A DNA stretch of 64,000 bases from Bradyrhizobium lupini (GCF_040939785.1 NZ_CP162553.1:4917001-4981000), one strand, 5' to 3'; counted from the first letter of the stretch, positions 8,429 through 16,661 are shown. Made by a program: numbers and translations. Notes: generated by a model not told the origin, from the letters alone.

Positions 8429-8435
8429 ATGCTGA
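8373..8435 (+). CDS. Possible 20-residue leader peptide upstream of the diguanylate cyclase
   Basis: An ATG at 8373 preceded by GGGGACGGGATC opens a 20-codon frame whose TGA (8433-8435) overlaps the cyclase start as ATGCTGA. The cyclase ATG has no Shine-Dalgarno of its own, so coupling through this frame is plausible. The peptide (MDGQLAGTEG...) resembles nothing known. Confidence 0.25.
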   Translation: MDGQLAGTEGATLRAPRAPC

Positions 8436-9640
8436 ACGTGCCGACACTCTGGACCGTGTTCGTCGTCAACTTCCTGGCGCTCGGCCTGATCTGGGCCTAC
8501 GTGATGCGCACCTATCCGAAATTCGCGGCCGCGCGGTTCTGGATGGCATCGTCCTTTATCGGCGCGACCGGCGCGATGACGGCCCTGCTGCGCCTGTTCG
8601 TCGCGTCTCCGTTGCCGCTCCTGCTTGGCGCCGCCGGCGTCATCGCGGCGAGCTGCCTTGCCGCCATGGGCATTCAACGCTTCTATCACCGGCCCGTCTC
8701 ATGGCGCGTCATGATCGCAACAGCAGGCTTAAGCCTCGCCGGCGTCGTGTTCTTCGTGGTCGGCTTCGACAACATGCAGCTGCGCATGCTCTGCTACACG
8801 TTCGGTCAGGCCGTGCCGCTGGTGCTGGCGCTGCGTCTGTTGCTGTCGCCGCCGGAAGGCCGCGTCAGTCCGGGCGCCCGGCTGTCCGGCATCGTCATCC
8901 TCGCCATTATCGCGATCCTCGTCGTCCGCACGGTGGGCAATCTGCTCGGCGGCGATTTCTCGGCAAGCGCCGGCGGCCAGGCTCATGGCGTCATGGTGCT
9001 GGGTCTCCTGTTCCTGTCCATGACGCTCAATTTCGGCTTCCTGCTGATGGCGATGGACAGCTTGCGCAACGAGGTCGCCGACCTCGCGCTACTCGACGAT
9101 CTCACCGGCGTCGCCAACCGGCGGCATCTGTTGCAGCGGCTGAGCGAAGAATGCGCCCGCTCGGAGCGCAGCAGCGAGCCGTTCTCGCTGCTGGTCATCG
9201 ATCTCGACGGCTTCAAGACCATCAACGACACCCATGGCCATGCCGCGGGCGATGCCTGCCTCCAGCACTTCACCCTGATGGCGCAGACGCGCTTGAGGCC
9301 CGGCGACATGCTCGCCCGCACCGGCGGCGACGAATTCTGCGTCGTGCTGCCCTCGTCGACCTTGCGCGAGGCGGCTGCGATCGCCCGCCGCGTGCTCGAG
9401 GTCTGCCGCCAGGATGCCGTCACCTGCACCGGCGTCGACATTCCGATCGCGATCTCGATCGGGGTAGCGCAGTGGGACCGCGGCGTCGGCCATTTTCCGG
9501 ACCGCCTGATCGCGCATGCCGACCACGCGCTCTATGCGGCCAAGAAGAACGGCAAGAACGACTTTGCCGTCCACGATCCGGCGCCGCCGCTCATGCCTGA
9601 CCCGATCGGTCCAGGCGAGGCCTTGCGCAAATTCGCGTAA
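8429..9640 (+). CDS. Membrane diguanylate cyclase (GGDEF)
   Basis: 403 residues. It makes c-di-GMP from two GTP. About six hydrophobic segments (residues ~8-215) form a membrane sensor of unknown ligand. The GGDEF domain runs from DLALLDDLTGVANRRHL to near residue 375. The active-site GGDEF is intact at 299-303. Five residues upstream is RPGD, a product-inhibition I-site (RxxD). DLDGFKTINDTHGHAAGD carries the metal/GTP-binding residues. The enzyme should be active and feedback-controlled. No EAL domain is present. The start ATG at 8429 overlaps the stop of a possible leader frame. Confidence 0.93.
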   Translation: MLNVPTLWTVFVVNFLALGLIWAYVMRTYPKFAAARFWMASSFIGATGAMTALLRLFVASPLPLLLGAAGVIAASCLAAMGIQRFYHRPVSWRVMIATAGLSLAGVVFFVVGFDNMQLRMLCYTFGQAVPLVLALRLLLSPPEGRVSPGARLSGIVILAIIAILVVRTVGNLLGGDFSASAGGQAHGVMVLGLLFLSMTLNFGFLLMAMDSLRNEVADLALLDDLTGVANRRHLLQRLSEECARSERSSEPFSLLVIDLDGFKTINDTHGHAAGDACLQHFTLMAQTRLRPGDMLARTGGDEFCVVLPSSTLREAAAIARRVLEVCRQDAVTCTGVDIPIAISIGVAQWDRGVGHFPDRLIAHADHALYAAKKNGKNDFAVHDPAPPLMPDPIGPGEALRKFA

Positions 9641-9674
9641 GGGCGTGCTAACGTCAGGTCCGCATTGGACCCAC

Positions 9675-10301
9675 ATGATGATCTCTCGCCTGCTCGCGGC
9701 CGTTCTCGCCGCTCTCACTCTGATCGCACCTGCCGCTGCGACCGACGCCGAGCTCGCAAAGCTCGCGCGCGCCTCCGGCACGCCCGACATTCCCGGCCTG
9801 AAGATGGTGTGGCTGGCGCCATGGGGTGACGTCGGCAACGCAAAACCGTGGCGCAACATCATCGTGCACCAGACCGAGGGACCGGCCGGCTCGGCGCGGG
9901 GCGGTGCCGAGGTGCAAGCGAAGAACCCCACGCGTCGCGGCGTCACATTGTGGGTCGAGACCGACGGCACCGTCTATTGGGCGGTCGCGGAAAACCTGGT
10001 GCCGACCCACGGCGATGGTGCCAACCGCAACGACAACAAGTACATCGACAACAAGCCGACCTATCGCCAGGTGGTGCGCGACAATTCGATCGGCGTCGAG
10101 TTCGCCGGCAACTATCCCGACGTCACGACGGGCCCGACCGCGGCGCAGGTCGCGGCGTGGAAGATCCTCGTCCAGATCCTGCGCGCGCGCTACGGCATCC
10201 CGCTCGACCGCGTCTATGCGCACAACTGGATCGACTACAAGGACGCCCGCTATTGCGAAGGCTGCTGGCTCGCGACGCTGGCGCGGACATGGGAGGAGTG
10301 A
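9675..10301 (+). CDS. Secreted N-acetylmuramoyl-L-alanine amidase-like protein (PGRP fold)
   Basis: 208 residues from the double ATG at 9675/9678. A Sec signal peptide (about 1-22, ending APAAATDA) places it in the periplasm. The amidase_2/PGRP domain shows IIVHQTEGP (first zinc His), VWAxN-like YWAVAENLVPTHGDGANR, NSIGVEFAGNYPD, and a C-terminal YAHNWIDYKDARYCEGC with a second His. Such enzymes cut the amide between MurNAc and L-Ala. The first His and the late His are visible, but the usual third ligand Cys/Asp position is less clear (DARYCEGC), so activity is likely but not certain. Confidence 0.8.
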   Translation: MMISRLLAAVLAALTLIAPAAATDAELAKLARASGTPDIPGLKMVWLAPWGDVGNAKPWRNIIVHQTEGPAGSARGGAEVQAKNPTRRGVTLWVETDGTVYWAVAENLVPTHGDGANRNDNKYIDNKPTYRQVVRDNSIGVEFAGNYPDVTTGPTAAQVAAWKILVQILRARYGIPLDRVYAHNWIDYKDARYCEGCWLATLARTWEE

Positions 10302-10325
10302 GCGAAGCGCCGACGATGCGCTCTT

Positions 10326-10478
10326 CCCTTCTCCCCTTGCGGGAGAAGGTGGCGCGAAGCGCCGGATGAGGGGTTGTCTCCGCGAATGACGATGTGAGAG
10401 ACGTGCTCGCGGAGACAACCCCTCACCCGTCTCGCCGCTATCGCGGCGAGCCACCCTCTCCCGCAAGGGGAGAGGGGA
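10326..10478. repeat. Long inverted repeat, family C
   Basis: The left arm runs from CTCCCCTTGCGGGAGAAGG through GGATGAGGGGTTGTCTCCGCG. The right arm runs from CGCGGAGACAACCCCTCACC to CTCTCCCGCAAGGGGAGAGG. Whole arms of ~55-65 bases pair with each other. Half-elements of the same type lie at 29258-29281 and ~41850-41907. It separates convergent genes and may act as a bidirectional transcription end. Confidence 0.85.
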
Positions 10479-10485
10479 AGATCAA

Positions 10486-10827
10486 TCACACCGGCTCCGA
10501 CATCCACCCGAACAGCCGCCGGATCAAGCCCGGTCGCCGCGGCAGTTCCGGCGGGCCGTCCGCGGCCAGCACGCGCTTGAAGAAGTAGTCCAGGAACACC
10601 ATGTCGTTCGGCTCGGTGACGGTGAATGTCTCCTCGCCGAAATAGACGCTGTAATTGAAGAAGAACGGGCCCATGAGCGGGATCGTCGCGGTCGAGGCAT
10701 AGTCCTTCGAGATCACGAACTCCGACGGCTCGAGCCCGTGCTCGCGCATCGCCTGCTCGACCAGCGGCAGCTTGCGCATGAACTGGGCGGAGAAGCCGCC
10801 CACGGTGGATTGCAGGATGATCGACAC
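10486..10827 (-). CDS. Conserved hypothetical protein
   Basis: 113 residues, beginning MSIILQSTVGGFSAQFMRKL and ending RRLFGWMSEPV. It is soluble, rich in Phe/Tyr in the middle (GPFFFNYSVYFGEETFTVTE), and has no signal peptide or membrane helix. I do not recognise the family. It lies downstream of rpoH on the same strand but beyond the rpoH terminator, so it is probably transcribed on its own. Gene status rests on composition and on a start placed at MSIILQ. Confidence 0.65.
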   Translation of the reverse strand: MSIILQSTVGGFSAQFMRKLPLVEQAMREHGLEPSEFVISKDYASTATIPLMGPFFFNYSVYFGEETFTVTEPNDMVFLDYFFKRVLAADGPPELPRRPGLIRRLFGWMSEPV

Positions 10828-10945
10828 GGCGCGTGTCCGTTCTCTTGATGCTGTCGGCCCGATCCCTTTGGTCGGTCAACCGGCAGCGCGGGTTCAAGAT
10901 GCCTGGTCCGCGTCCCCGCGAACATGCTGCGCCTCACACGCAAAC

Positions 10946-10972
10946 AAAAAGCCGGCGTCGCCGCCGGCTTTC
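10946..10972 (-). terminator. Rho-independent terminator of rpoH
   Basis: GCCGGCG / CGCCGGC stem (10951-10957 with 10962-10968), flanked by A5 on the left, which reads as a T-run on the minus strand. It lies ~45 bases after the rpoH stop. Confidence 0.8.
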
Positions 10973-11016
10973 TGTCTCTTGTCGATCCGCCAATCTCTGG
11001 CGCCAAAACCTCGCGC

Positions 11017-11916
11017 TTAGAGCGCGGCTTCCAGCGCGGCCTGTTCGGCCTTTGCGATCGTGCCCTTGACCGCAGACTGCACCTTCTCGAAGGCGCGGAC
11101 CTCGATCTGGCGGACGCGCTCGCGCGACACGCCGAACTCGGCGGCAAGGTCTTCCAGGGTCATCGGCTCGTCGGCGAGGCGGCGGGCCTCGAAGATGCGG
11201 CGTTCGCGCGGGTTGAGCACGCCCATGGCGCCGTTCAGGGCGTCACGACGGTGATCATACTCCTCGTGCTCGGCCAGCATGGCTTCCTGGTTGGGCGAAT
11301 TGTCGACCAGCCAGTCCTGCCATTCGCCGGCTTCGCCGTCGTCGCGGATCGGAGCGTTGAGCGACGCGTCGCCACCGAGGCGGCGGTTCATGTCCACCAC
11401 GTCCTGAGCCGTGACGCCGAGACGCTTTGCGATTATGGCCACCTGGTCGGGGCGAAGATCGCCTTCGTCCAGAGCGGAAATCTTGCTCTTCGCCTTGCGC
11501 AGGTTGAAGAACAGCTTCTTCTGGTTCGCGGTGGTGCCCATCTTCACGAGCGACCACGAACGCAGGATGTACTCTTGAATCGACGCCTTGATCCACCACA
11601 TCGCGTAGGTTGCGAGACGGAAGCCCTTCTCGGGCTCGAACCGCTTCACCGCCTGCATCAGGCCGACATTGCCTTCCGAGACGACCTCGGAGATCGGCAG
11701 GCCGTAGCCGCGATAGCCCATGGCGATCTTGGCCACGAGACGGAGATGGCTGGTGACGAGTTGGTGCGCGGCGTCGCGATCATCGTGCTCGCGCCAACGC
11801 TTGGCGAGCATGTATTCCTGCTGGGGTTCCAGCATCGGAAACTTGCGGATTTCGCCGAGGTAACGGGAAAGGCCGGATTCGCCATTAAGGACCGGCAGGG
11901 TAGCTGTACGGGCCAT
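11017..11916 (-). CDS. rpoH: RNA polymerase heat-shock sigma factor (sigma-32)
   Basis: 299 residues. The start MARTATLPVLNGESGLSRYL is set by GGAGG nine bases before the ATG at 11914-11916. The RpoH box near QKKLFFNLRKAKS, absent from housekeeping sigma factors, identifies the family. Region 2 contains VSEGNVGLMQAVKRFEPEKG and FRLATYAMWWIKASIQEYIL. Region 4 ends with FGVSRERVRQIEVRAFEKV. It directs transcription of chaperone and protease genes after heat or envelope damage. Rhizobia carry several rpoH copies, and which paralogue this is cannot be told. A terminator follows, and the frameshifted rluD gene is upstream on the same strand. Confidence 0.95.
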   Translation of the reverse strand: MARTATLPVLNGESGLSRYLGEIRKFPMLEPQQEYMLAKRWREHDDRDAAHQLVTSHLRLVAKIAMGYRGYGLPISEVVSEGNVGLMQAVKRFEPEKGFRLATYAMWWIKASIQEYILRSWSLVKMGTTANQKKLFFNLRKAKSKISALDEGDLRPDQVAIIAKRLGVTAQDVVDMNRRLGGDASLNAPIRDDGEAGEWQDWLVDNSPNQEAMLAEHEEYDHRRDALNGAMGVLNPRERRIFEARRLADEPMTLEDLAAEFGVSRERVRQIEVRAFEKVQSAVKGTIAKAEQAALEAAL

Positions 11917-12133
11917 AGTGCGCCCTCCAAACAGGTTCAGGCCCCCGATAGCGGCGGGCCAGGCAGACGACCGCTTGGTTAAAGCCGATCGGTGCTGCGA
12001 TGTTCCGCGTTGGTCTTCAACGCAAGCGCAATATACTCCATCGGAAGGCAAAAAGGGAAGGATTGCTGACGTCACGTCCCCGTGTGGCAGCTATAACTTT
12101 TTGTAATGTAAAGCATTTCTGAAGCGGCCTGCG

Positions 12134-13140
12134 TCATAGCGCCGCCTTGAGGGCCCCCTGAAGGAGAAGCAAATCCTCCGGCAGAGGCGTCTCCCAGTGA
12201 AGTAATTCTCCAGTCCTCGGGTGCTCCAATACCAGCAGGTAGGCGTGCAGCGCCTGCCGCCCTAGCGCGGCGAGGGCGGCCTGCGACTCGGGGCCCAGCT
12301 GGTTCGCCTTGGTCTTGAAATGCGGGCCGTAGACGGCGTCGCCCATCAGGGGGTGGCCGATATGGGCGAGGTGGACGCGGATCTGATGGGTGCGTCCGGT
12401 CTCGAGTTCGCAGGCGAGCAGCGTCGCGATCGGCTTGCCGTCGCGTCCGGCAAAACTCTCCAGAAGCTCCCAATGCGTCACGGCCTCGCGGCCGCCCTGG
12501 CGCACCGCCATTTTCTCGCGCGCATGCGGGTGACGGTCGATCGGCGCGTCCACGGTGCCGCGATGGCGGCCCGGCAGCCCCCAGGCGAAGGCCATGTAGC
12601 CGCGCCGCATCGGCCCGGTACGGCCGTGATCGGCGAATTGCGCGGTGAGCGAGGCATGCGCGAGGTCGTTCTTAGCGACCACCATCAACCCGGTGGTGTC
12701 CTTGTCCAGCCGGTGCACGATGCCGGGCCGGCGCACCCCGCCGATGCCGGAGAGCGAGCCGCCGCAATGGGCGATCAGCGCATTGACCAGCGTACCGGTC
12801 TCGTGGCCCGCCGCGGGATGCACCACCAGCCCCTTCGGCTTGTTGAGGACGACGATGTCGTCGTCCTCGAACACGATGTCGAGGGCGATATCCTCGCCTT
12901 TCGGCTCCGGCGCGGCCGCTTCCGGCACGTCGATTGTGATCGTATCGCCGGAGGCGACGTGATAAGCGGGGTCCCGGATCGCGGCGTCCCTGAGGCTCAC
13001 CGCGCCCCCAGAATCAGGGCTTTCAGCCTCGATCGCGATAGCTCGGCAAGGTGCAGCGCCAGCACGCGGTCGAGCCGGGTCGAGCCCTCGGAGCCTTCGA
13101 CGACAACCTCCAACCTTTGCGCAGAGCCAGAATTTTCCAT
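12134..13140 (-). pseudogene. rluD: 23S rRNA pseudouridine synthase RluD, frameshifted (perhaps a sequence error)
   Basis: Two frames together make a normal ~335-residue RluD. The first (13140 to ~13005) starts MENSGSAQRLEVVVEGSEG and holds the S4 RNA-binding domain (TRLDRVLALHLAELSRSRLK). It then meets TGA after LILGAR. The second continues as VSLRDAAIRDPAYHVASGD and holds the catalytic domain with the Asp in GIVHRLDKDTTGLMVV. One extra G in the G5 tract (C5 at 13005-13009, plus strand) restores LILGGAVSLRDAAIRDP. RluD modifies helix 69 of 23S rRNA. The tract suggests a base-call deletion or a recent mutation. Its start codon overlaps that of the divergent neighbour. Confidence 0.85.
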
Positions 13141-13483
13141 GACGACGTCTGATACCGTTGTTCCCGAACCGAGCCCCGAGCAGGCCGCGCTGTTCGCGCG
13201 GGTGCGGCGGATGATGCTGATCGCGGGGTTGACCACGGCGCTGGCAATCTGCGCCGTGCTGATCGCGGTGGGCTACCGCCTTTTCAAGTCCGAGGGAAGG
13301 GCGCCCGAGCCGGCAGGCGACGTCACCGCGACTCTCCCGAAGGGCGCCAAAATCGTCTCGAGCGGCGTCGCCGGCGACCGGCTCGTGATCACGCTCGACA
13401 TCGGCGGCGTCACCGAGATCCGCACCTTCGATGCCCACACGTTGAAGCCGGCTGGAAAGCTGAAATTCGCCAATGAGCCGTGA
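13139..13483 (+). CDS. Small single-pass membrane protein (DUF6476-like)
   Basis: 114 residues from the ATG at 13139, which shares bases with the rluD start on the other strand (CATG). A cytoplasmic N-terminus (MTTSDTVVPEPSPEQAALFA) is followed by one membrane helix (about 26-48, MLIAGLTTALAICAVLIAVG). A C-terminal domain then contains LPKGAKIVSSGVAGDRLVIT and ends in a beta-rich repeat. I believe this matches a family of uncharacterised alphaproteobacterial proteins, often encoded beside rluD, but that is from memory. No function is known to me. Confidence 0.75.
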   Translation: MTTSDTVVPEPSPEQAALFARVRRMMLIAGLTTALAICAVLIAVGYRLFKSEGRAPEPAGDVTATLPKGAKIVSSGVAGDRLVITLDIGGVTEIRTFDAHTLKPAGKLKFANEP

Positions 13484-13507
13484 GTACGGCCTCGGAACTC
13501 GCCGCCA

Positions 13508-13637
13508 TCGTCGTCTTGGCGAAGGCCAGGACCCATAACCACCGAATCCGGTTGCACGAACGAGATCGTCGTTCAGATATGCCTTAACCATCCGCATACG
13601 GGGTAATGGGTCCTGGCATTCGCCAGGACGACAGCGG
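13508..13637. repeat. Long inverted repeat, family B copy 1
   Basis: The left arm carries TCGTCTTGGCGAAGGCCAGG, followed by ACCCATAACCACCGAA. The right arm carries ATGGGTCCTGGCATTCGCCA, followed by GGACGACAGCGG. The same layout, with CCCGG in place of CTTGG, occurs at 60814-60942. Shorter relatives lie at 39290-39320 and 51429-51478. It is located between the DUF6476-like gene and tRNA-Glu. Confidence 0.85.
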
Positions 13638-13710
13638 AGAGCGAGCATCCGAAACCCCTCGATCCCCGCTTGCCGCCGGCAAAATTCGAGGCTATGTCCT
13701 CTCGCTCAAC

Positions 13711-13785
13711 GCTCCCTTCGTCTAGCGGTTAGGACGCGGCCCTCTCAAGGCTGAAACAGGGGTTCGATTCCCCTAGGGAGCGCCA
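13711..13785 (+). tRNA. tRNA-Glu (anticodon CTC)
   Basis: A complete cloverleaf: acceptor GCTCCCT pairs with AGGGAGC, the D-arm is near GTCTAGCGGTTAGGAC, the anticodon loop CTCTCAA holds CTC, the T-arm is GGGGTTCGATTCCCC, the discriminator is G, and the CCA end is encoded (13783-13785). CTC reads GAG codons for glutamate. A remnant of foreign-looking DNA follows immediately. Confidence 0.95.
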
Positions 13786-13887
13786 AGTTTCGGTTGATTT
13801 CCTTCGATTTTTTTCAGGCAATCGTCCCACTCCCGATAGAGTGGGATCGCGTATGTTCTCCGTTCATCCCCTGCCGGATTTTGCCGA

Positions 13888-14616
13888 GTGGAAATCGAGC
13901 GAGTACTTTTCGAGCTACGCAACCTCATCGATACGATGCCAAACTTTCACAATTCGGCATCCAACACCCCGGAAGGGCGAATGTGGCTCGGTCGTGCCGC
14001 GGCTATGGTCGAAGCCGGCGGATCGTCGCTCGATGCAGCGGGGTTCGTACTCGCGATGGACGCCGTCATCGGGGAATCGAACTCCTATAGGCATGGGCAA
14101 GCGGTCTCTAAAGCGGCTAGCATTCTCTTTCGAACGTTTGCGCGTGTAGAGTCACAATCGACTCCCAACTTGCAAGGCGCCTATATTCCCGCCGGCAACT
14201 CGTTTGATGCACTCGCCGCTATCGCTCGAGTTTTCAGCTTAGCGACACTGAGCTATTCATTGTCGATCCCTATTCTGATGAGAAGCTGTTGCGTGATTTT
14301 GCACCGCTCGCGGCGGAAAATGTTCTGCTTAAGATTCTGGTCGATCCGTTTTATGTGAAATCGTCCCTTAAGCCCGCCGTCGAGCGCTGGCAAAGCCAGT
14401 TTCAAAATCGGCCACTGGAGGCGCGTTTAACTTCGCCTCGCCAACTGCATGATCGCCTGATCATTGTTGACGACAAAGAAGTTTGGATAGTCACTCAGTC
14501 GTTCGCTCATTTGGCGGAACGGGCGCCGGCCTCCGTAACGCGATTCGAGTCAGAGGCGGCCGATTCTAAAATTGGACAGCTACCGTACCATGTGGGCTGC
14601 CGCACAGCCGATATAA
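13888..14616 (+). pseudogene. Decayed phospholipase-D-like protein gene with two frameshifts
   Basis: Three frames assemble into one ~240-residue protein. Part 1 (from the GTG at 13888) contains MWLGRAAAMVEAGGSSLDAA. After ~14231-14234 the frame shifts (one T short), giving SDTELFIVDPYSDEKLLRDF and LLKILVDPFY. The core QLHDRLIIVDDKEVWIVTQS has an HxR(x4)D pattern, a variant of the PLD HxK(x4)D motif, followed by FAHLAERAPASVTRF. Near 14574 an extra G shifts it again. The third frame ends DSYRTMWAAAQPI at the TAA at 14614-14616. PLD-like domains occur in nucleases and phage-defence proteins. Its codon use looks less GC-biased than the neighbours. Function before decay is unknown. Confidence 0.65.
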
Positions 14617-14710
14617 ACCAACCAGGGCGCGCCATTCGCGTGCGACACTGCAAAACCAAACCGTTTCGTGCGCACGAGCAAGCTTCTAGCGACCTGGCGC
14701 AGGCGCTCTC

Positions 14711-15775
14711 CTAAGCGATCGTGCCGTCGATCGAGCGGCGGATCACCCGCTGCACTTCGGCATTCGACAGAAAAAGATCGTGGTTGATGATGCCCCAGCC
14801 TTCCGCTGACGCATCGACCACGCGTACGCCGAGGCGCGCGATGACGGCTTTTTCGGCGGCGCCGACCCTGGTCATTCCACCTGCGATCTGTCCCGACAAC
14901 GCCAGTGCGCGATCGTTCGTCGCGGCGATCACGGTGATTTTGCCCGCAAGCGGACCGATGCGCTGGATCGCTGACGAGAACACGTCCATGTCGATATCGG
15001 GCGCGGCAAACACCACGGCGCCGATCTTGCTCGTCACTGTGTCGCCGTATCGCGCATAGAGCTGACGCAGGCTTTCGAGCGACAGCATGGTTCCCATGCT
15101 GTGCGCAACGATGTTCACGCGGCCGGTGCCTGGCGCCGACACGAGTGTGGAGAGCACGCGCTCGAACTCGTCGCGGGACCACATCGCACTGTCGCGGTCA
15201 TAGGCATAGTCGAACAGTCCTGCCTTGGAGGGCCAGGAGAACACCATGGTCCGGCCGCGGAACTTGATCCCATCGGAGAGATGGGCGCCATCCAGCACCG
15301 CCGTCTCGAACGTCTGCTTGAAGCCGTGCACATAGATCAGCACGTCTCCTCCGCCGGCCTGCGCAACCAGATCGCCAACGTCTGCCGATACCGGTTCGAG
15401 CCGATCAAGGCGCCAATCGCCAAATCCGACCGAGGCGAGAGAAAGTCGGCTCTCGTCCGGCGCTACCAGCTTCGCCCGCGCGACCGTCATGTTGGTTGCG
15501 CGCTCCGGCCCGAACCAGGGTTTCGTGCGACCACCGTTGACGGGCTTGCGCGTAGTAGCGACGAGCAATGTGGGGTCAAGGGATAGCGATGACGCGTCGA
15601 AACGCGCCCCGGTCGCACCCAAGCCGGCGCATCCGCCAAGCGCGAGGGCGGTCCCCGCCGACATAAATCCGCCGAGGAGAGCGCGGCGCGAAATAGAATG
15701 ACAGGGGTCGCGTTGCAGAAGAGGTCGAGCGATCACACGAAACCTTTGGGAACTTTGTCCACCGTAGCGCCCCAT
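14711..15775 (-). CDS. DUF900-type alpha/beta hydrolase, exported lipoprotein
   Basis: 354 residues from the farthest ATG; a later start nearer SRRALLGGFM is possible. SRRALLGG, a hydrophobic stretch and the lipobox LGGC suggest a Tat- or Sec-exported lipoprotein. The hydrolase core has VLIYVHGFKQTFETAV (HG oxyanion motif), FSWPSKAGLFDYAYDRDSA, the nucleophile Ser in NIVAHSMGTMLS, an acid near FAAPDIDMDVF, and a late His (WGIINHDLFLS). This layout matches the DUF900 family of predicted esterases. Its substrate is unknown. The downstream end abuts the decayed PLD-like gene. Confidence 0.82.
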   Translation of the reverse strand: MGRYGGQSSQRFRVIARPLLQRDPCHSISRRALLGGFMSAGTALALGGCAGLGATGARFDASSLSLDPTLLVATTRKPVNGGRTKPWFGPERATNMTVARAKLVAPDESRLSLASVGFGDWRLDRLEPVSADVGDLVAQAGGGDVLIYVHGFKQTFETAVLDGAHLSDGIKFRGRTMVFSWPSKAGLFDYAYDRDSAMWSRDEFERVLSTLVSAPGTGRVNIVAHSMGTMLSLESLRQLYARYGDTVTSKIGAVVFAAPDIDMDVFSSAIQRIGPLAGKITVIAATNDRALALSGQIAGGMTRVGAAEKAVIARLGVRVVDASAEGWGIINHDLFLSNAEVQRVIRRSIDGTIA

Positions 15776-16661
15776 CTAACTTCCTGAATGACAATGGGGG
15801 CAAGAAGACGGCGAAGCAGCTTCGCGGGTCCCTTGTATGGTCGTGACGTCCGTCGTCTCCGAGGGTCGGGCGAAACAGGCGCAAACGCAAGTCAATCCCT
15901 CTCCGCAAAAATATTCCAGCTTACCGAAATTCGGAAATATCGTATGTGTCGGCCATCCCAGCCCACAAAAGGGGCGGTCGTACGTCGTCACGAACGCGGG
16001 TTGGGAGTGGCGGTGGACGCGGGCGGCGTTAAAGGCGGGCTTGTGCGTGCAGGGCGAGATGAACCTCGTGAGCATGGCACGAACCGCATCGACGGACGGC
16101 GCTCAAACCTCGCGAAGCCTCTGGCGAAGCAGGGCCATGTCCTGCGAAGCTTGGGCGAAGCAGGGTCAGCCTGCGTACGGCGAAACCGTGTGGTCCTGGC
16201 CGTCGTTGCTACGGTCAAGCCTTTGCGAAGGCGTCAGCGCGTCAACCGGCGCGGTGCCGTGCATTTCGCGGGGGTGACGGAGACAAAAAGGAACTCGTCT
16301 CCGGGGAGAGCGCGGCATAGGCCGTCAAACCATCGCGCAGGGAAGGCCTGGTCTCGGCTGCCCTGTGTCTCCCCTATGCATTGCGTGTGCAATCAGTTCG
16401 CATGGGGGTTTTTATGGGTGCCAGCCTGCGCCCGGTCTTCCCTGCGCCCTTTCTTTTCGAGGGGGTGAAGCGAGAAGCATAGCTCGGGCAAAACATGCCG
16501 CGAGGCTGTGAGCGCGTGTCCGCAACCCGCATGCAAACTGACCTCCCTTTCGAGCCTCCCTTTCGAGCCTTCCTTGCGAGCATGATGCGTCAGCATCGGT
16601 GGAGGTGGTCGTCCCTCCCGGAATCTGCCTTGATGCGAATTCAGCGCGGAGGAATTTTGAC
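15776..16661. repeat. Non-coding repeat-like region
   Basis: About 0.9 kb without a believable gene. The short frames on both strands have low-complexity Arg/Ala/Gly composition. It contains near-tandem units such as GCGAAGC..TGGCGAAGCAGG (~16115-16170) and a doubled CTCCCTTTCGAG (~16555-16570). In style it resembles DNA I associate with multicopy intergenic elements of Bradyrhizobium genomes, but this is recognition, not a search. It separates the DUF900 hydrolase gene from the amidohydrolase-GTPase operon. Confidence 0.45.

Noticed and set aside
12134..13648. A single 504-residue minus-strand protein including RluD
   Set aside because: Its N-terminal third is not protein-like, crosses the family B repeat and ignores the S4 domain encoded in another frame; it is an artefact of the frameshift.
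16374..16596. Short frames reading ARKARKGGSKGR-like peptides
   Set aside because: Low-complexity and repetitive; probably translation of a non-coding repeat.
13711..16661. Search for a duplicated tRNA-Glu 3' end marking an island attachment site
   Set aside because: I saw no second copy of the tRNA end downstream and no integrase, so no att site is claimed.
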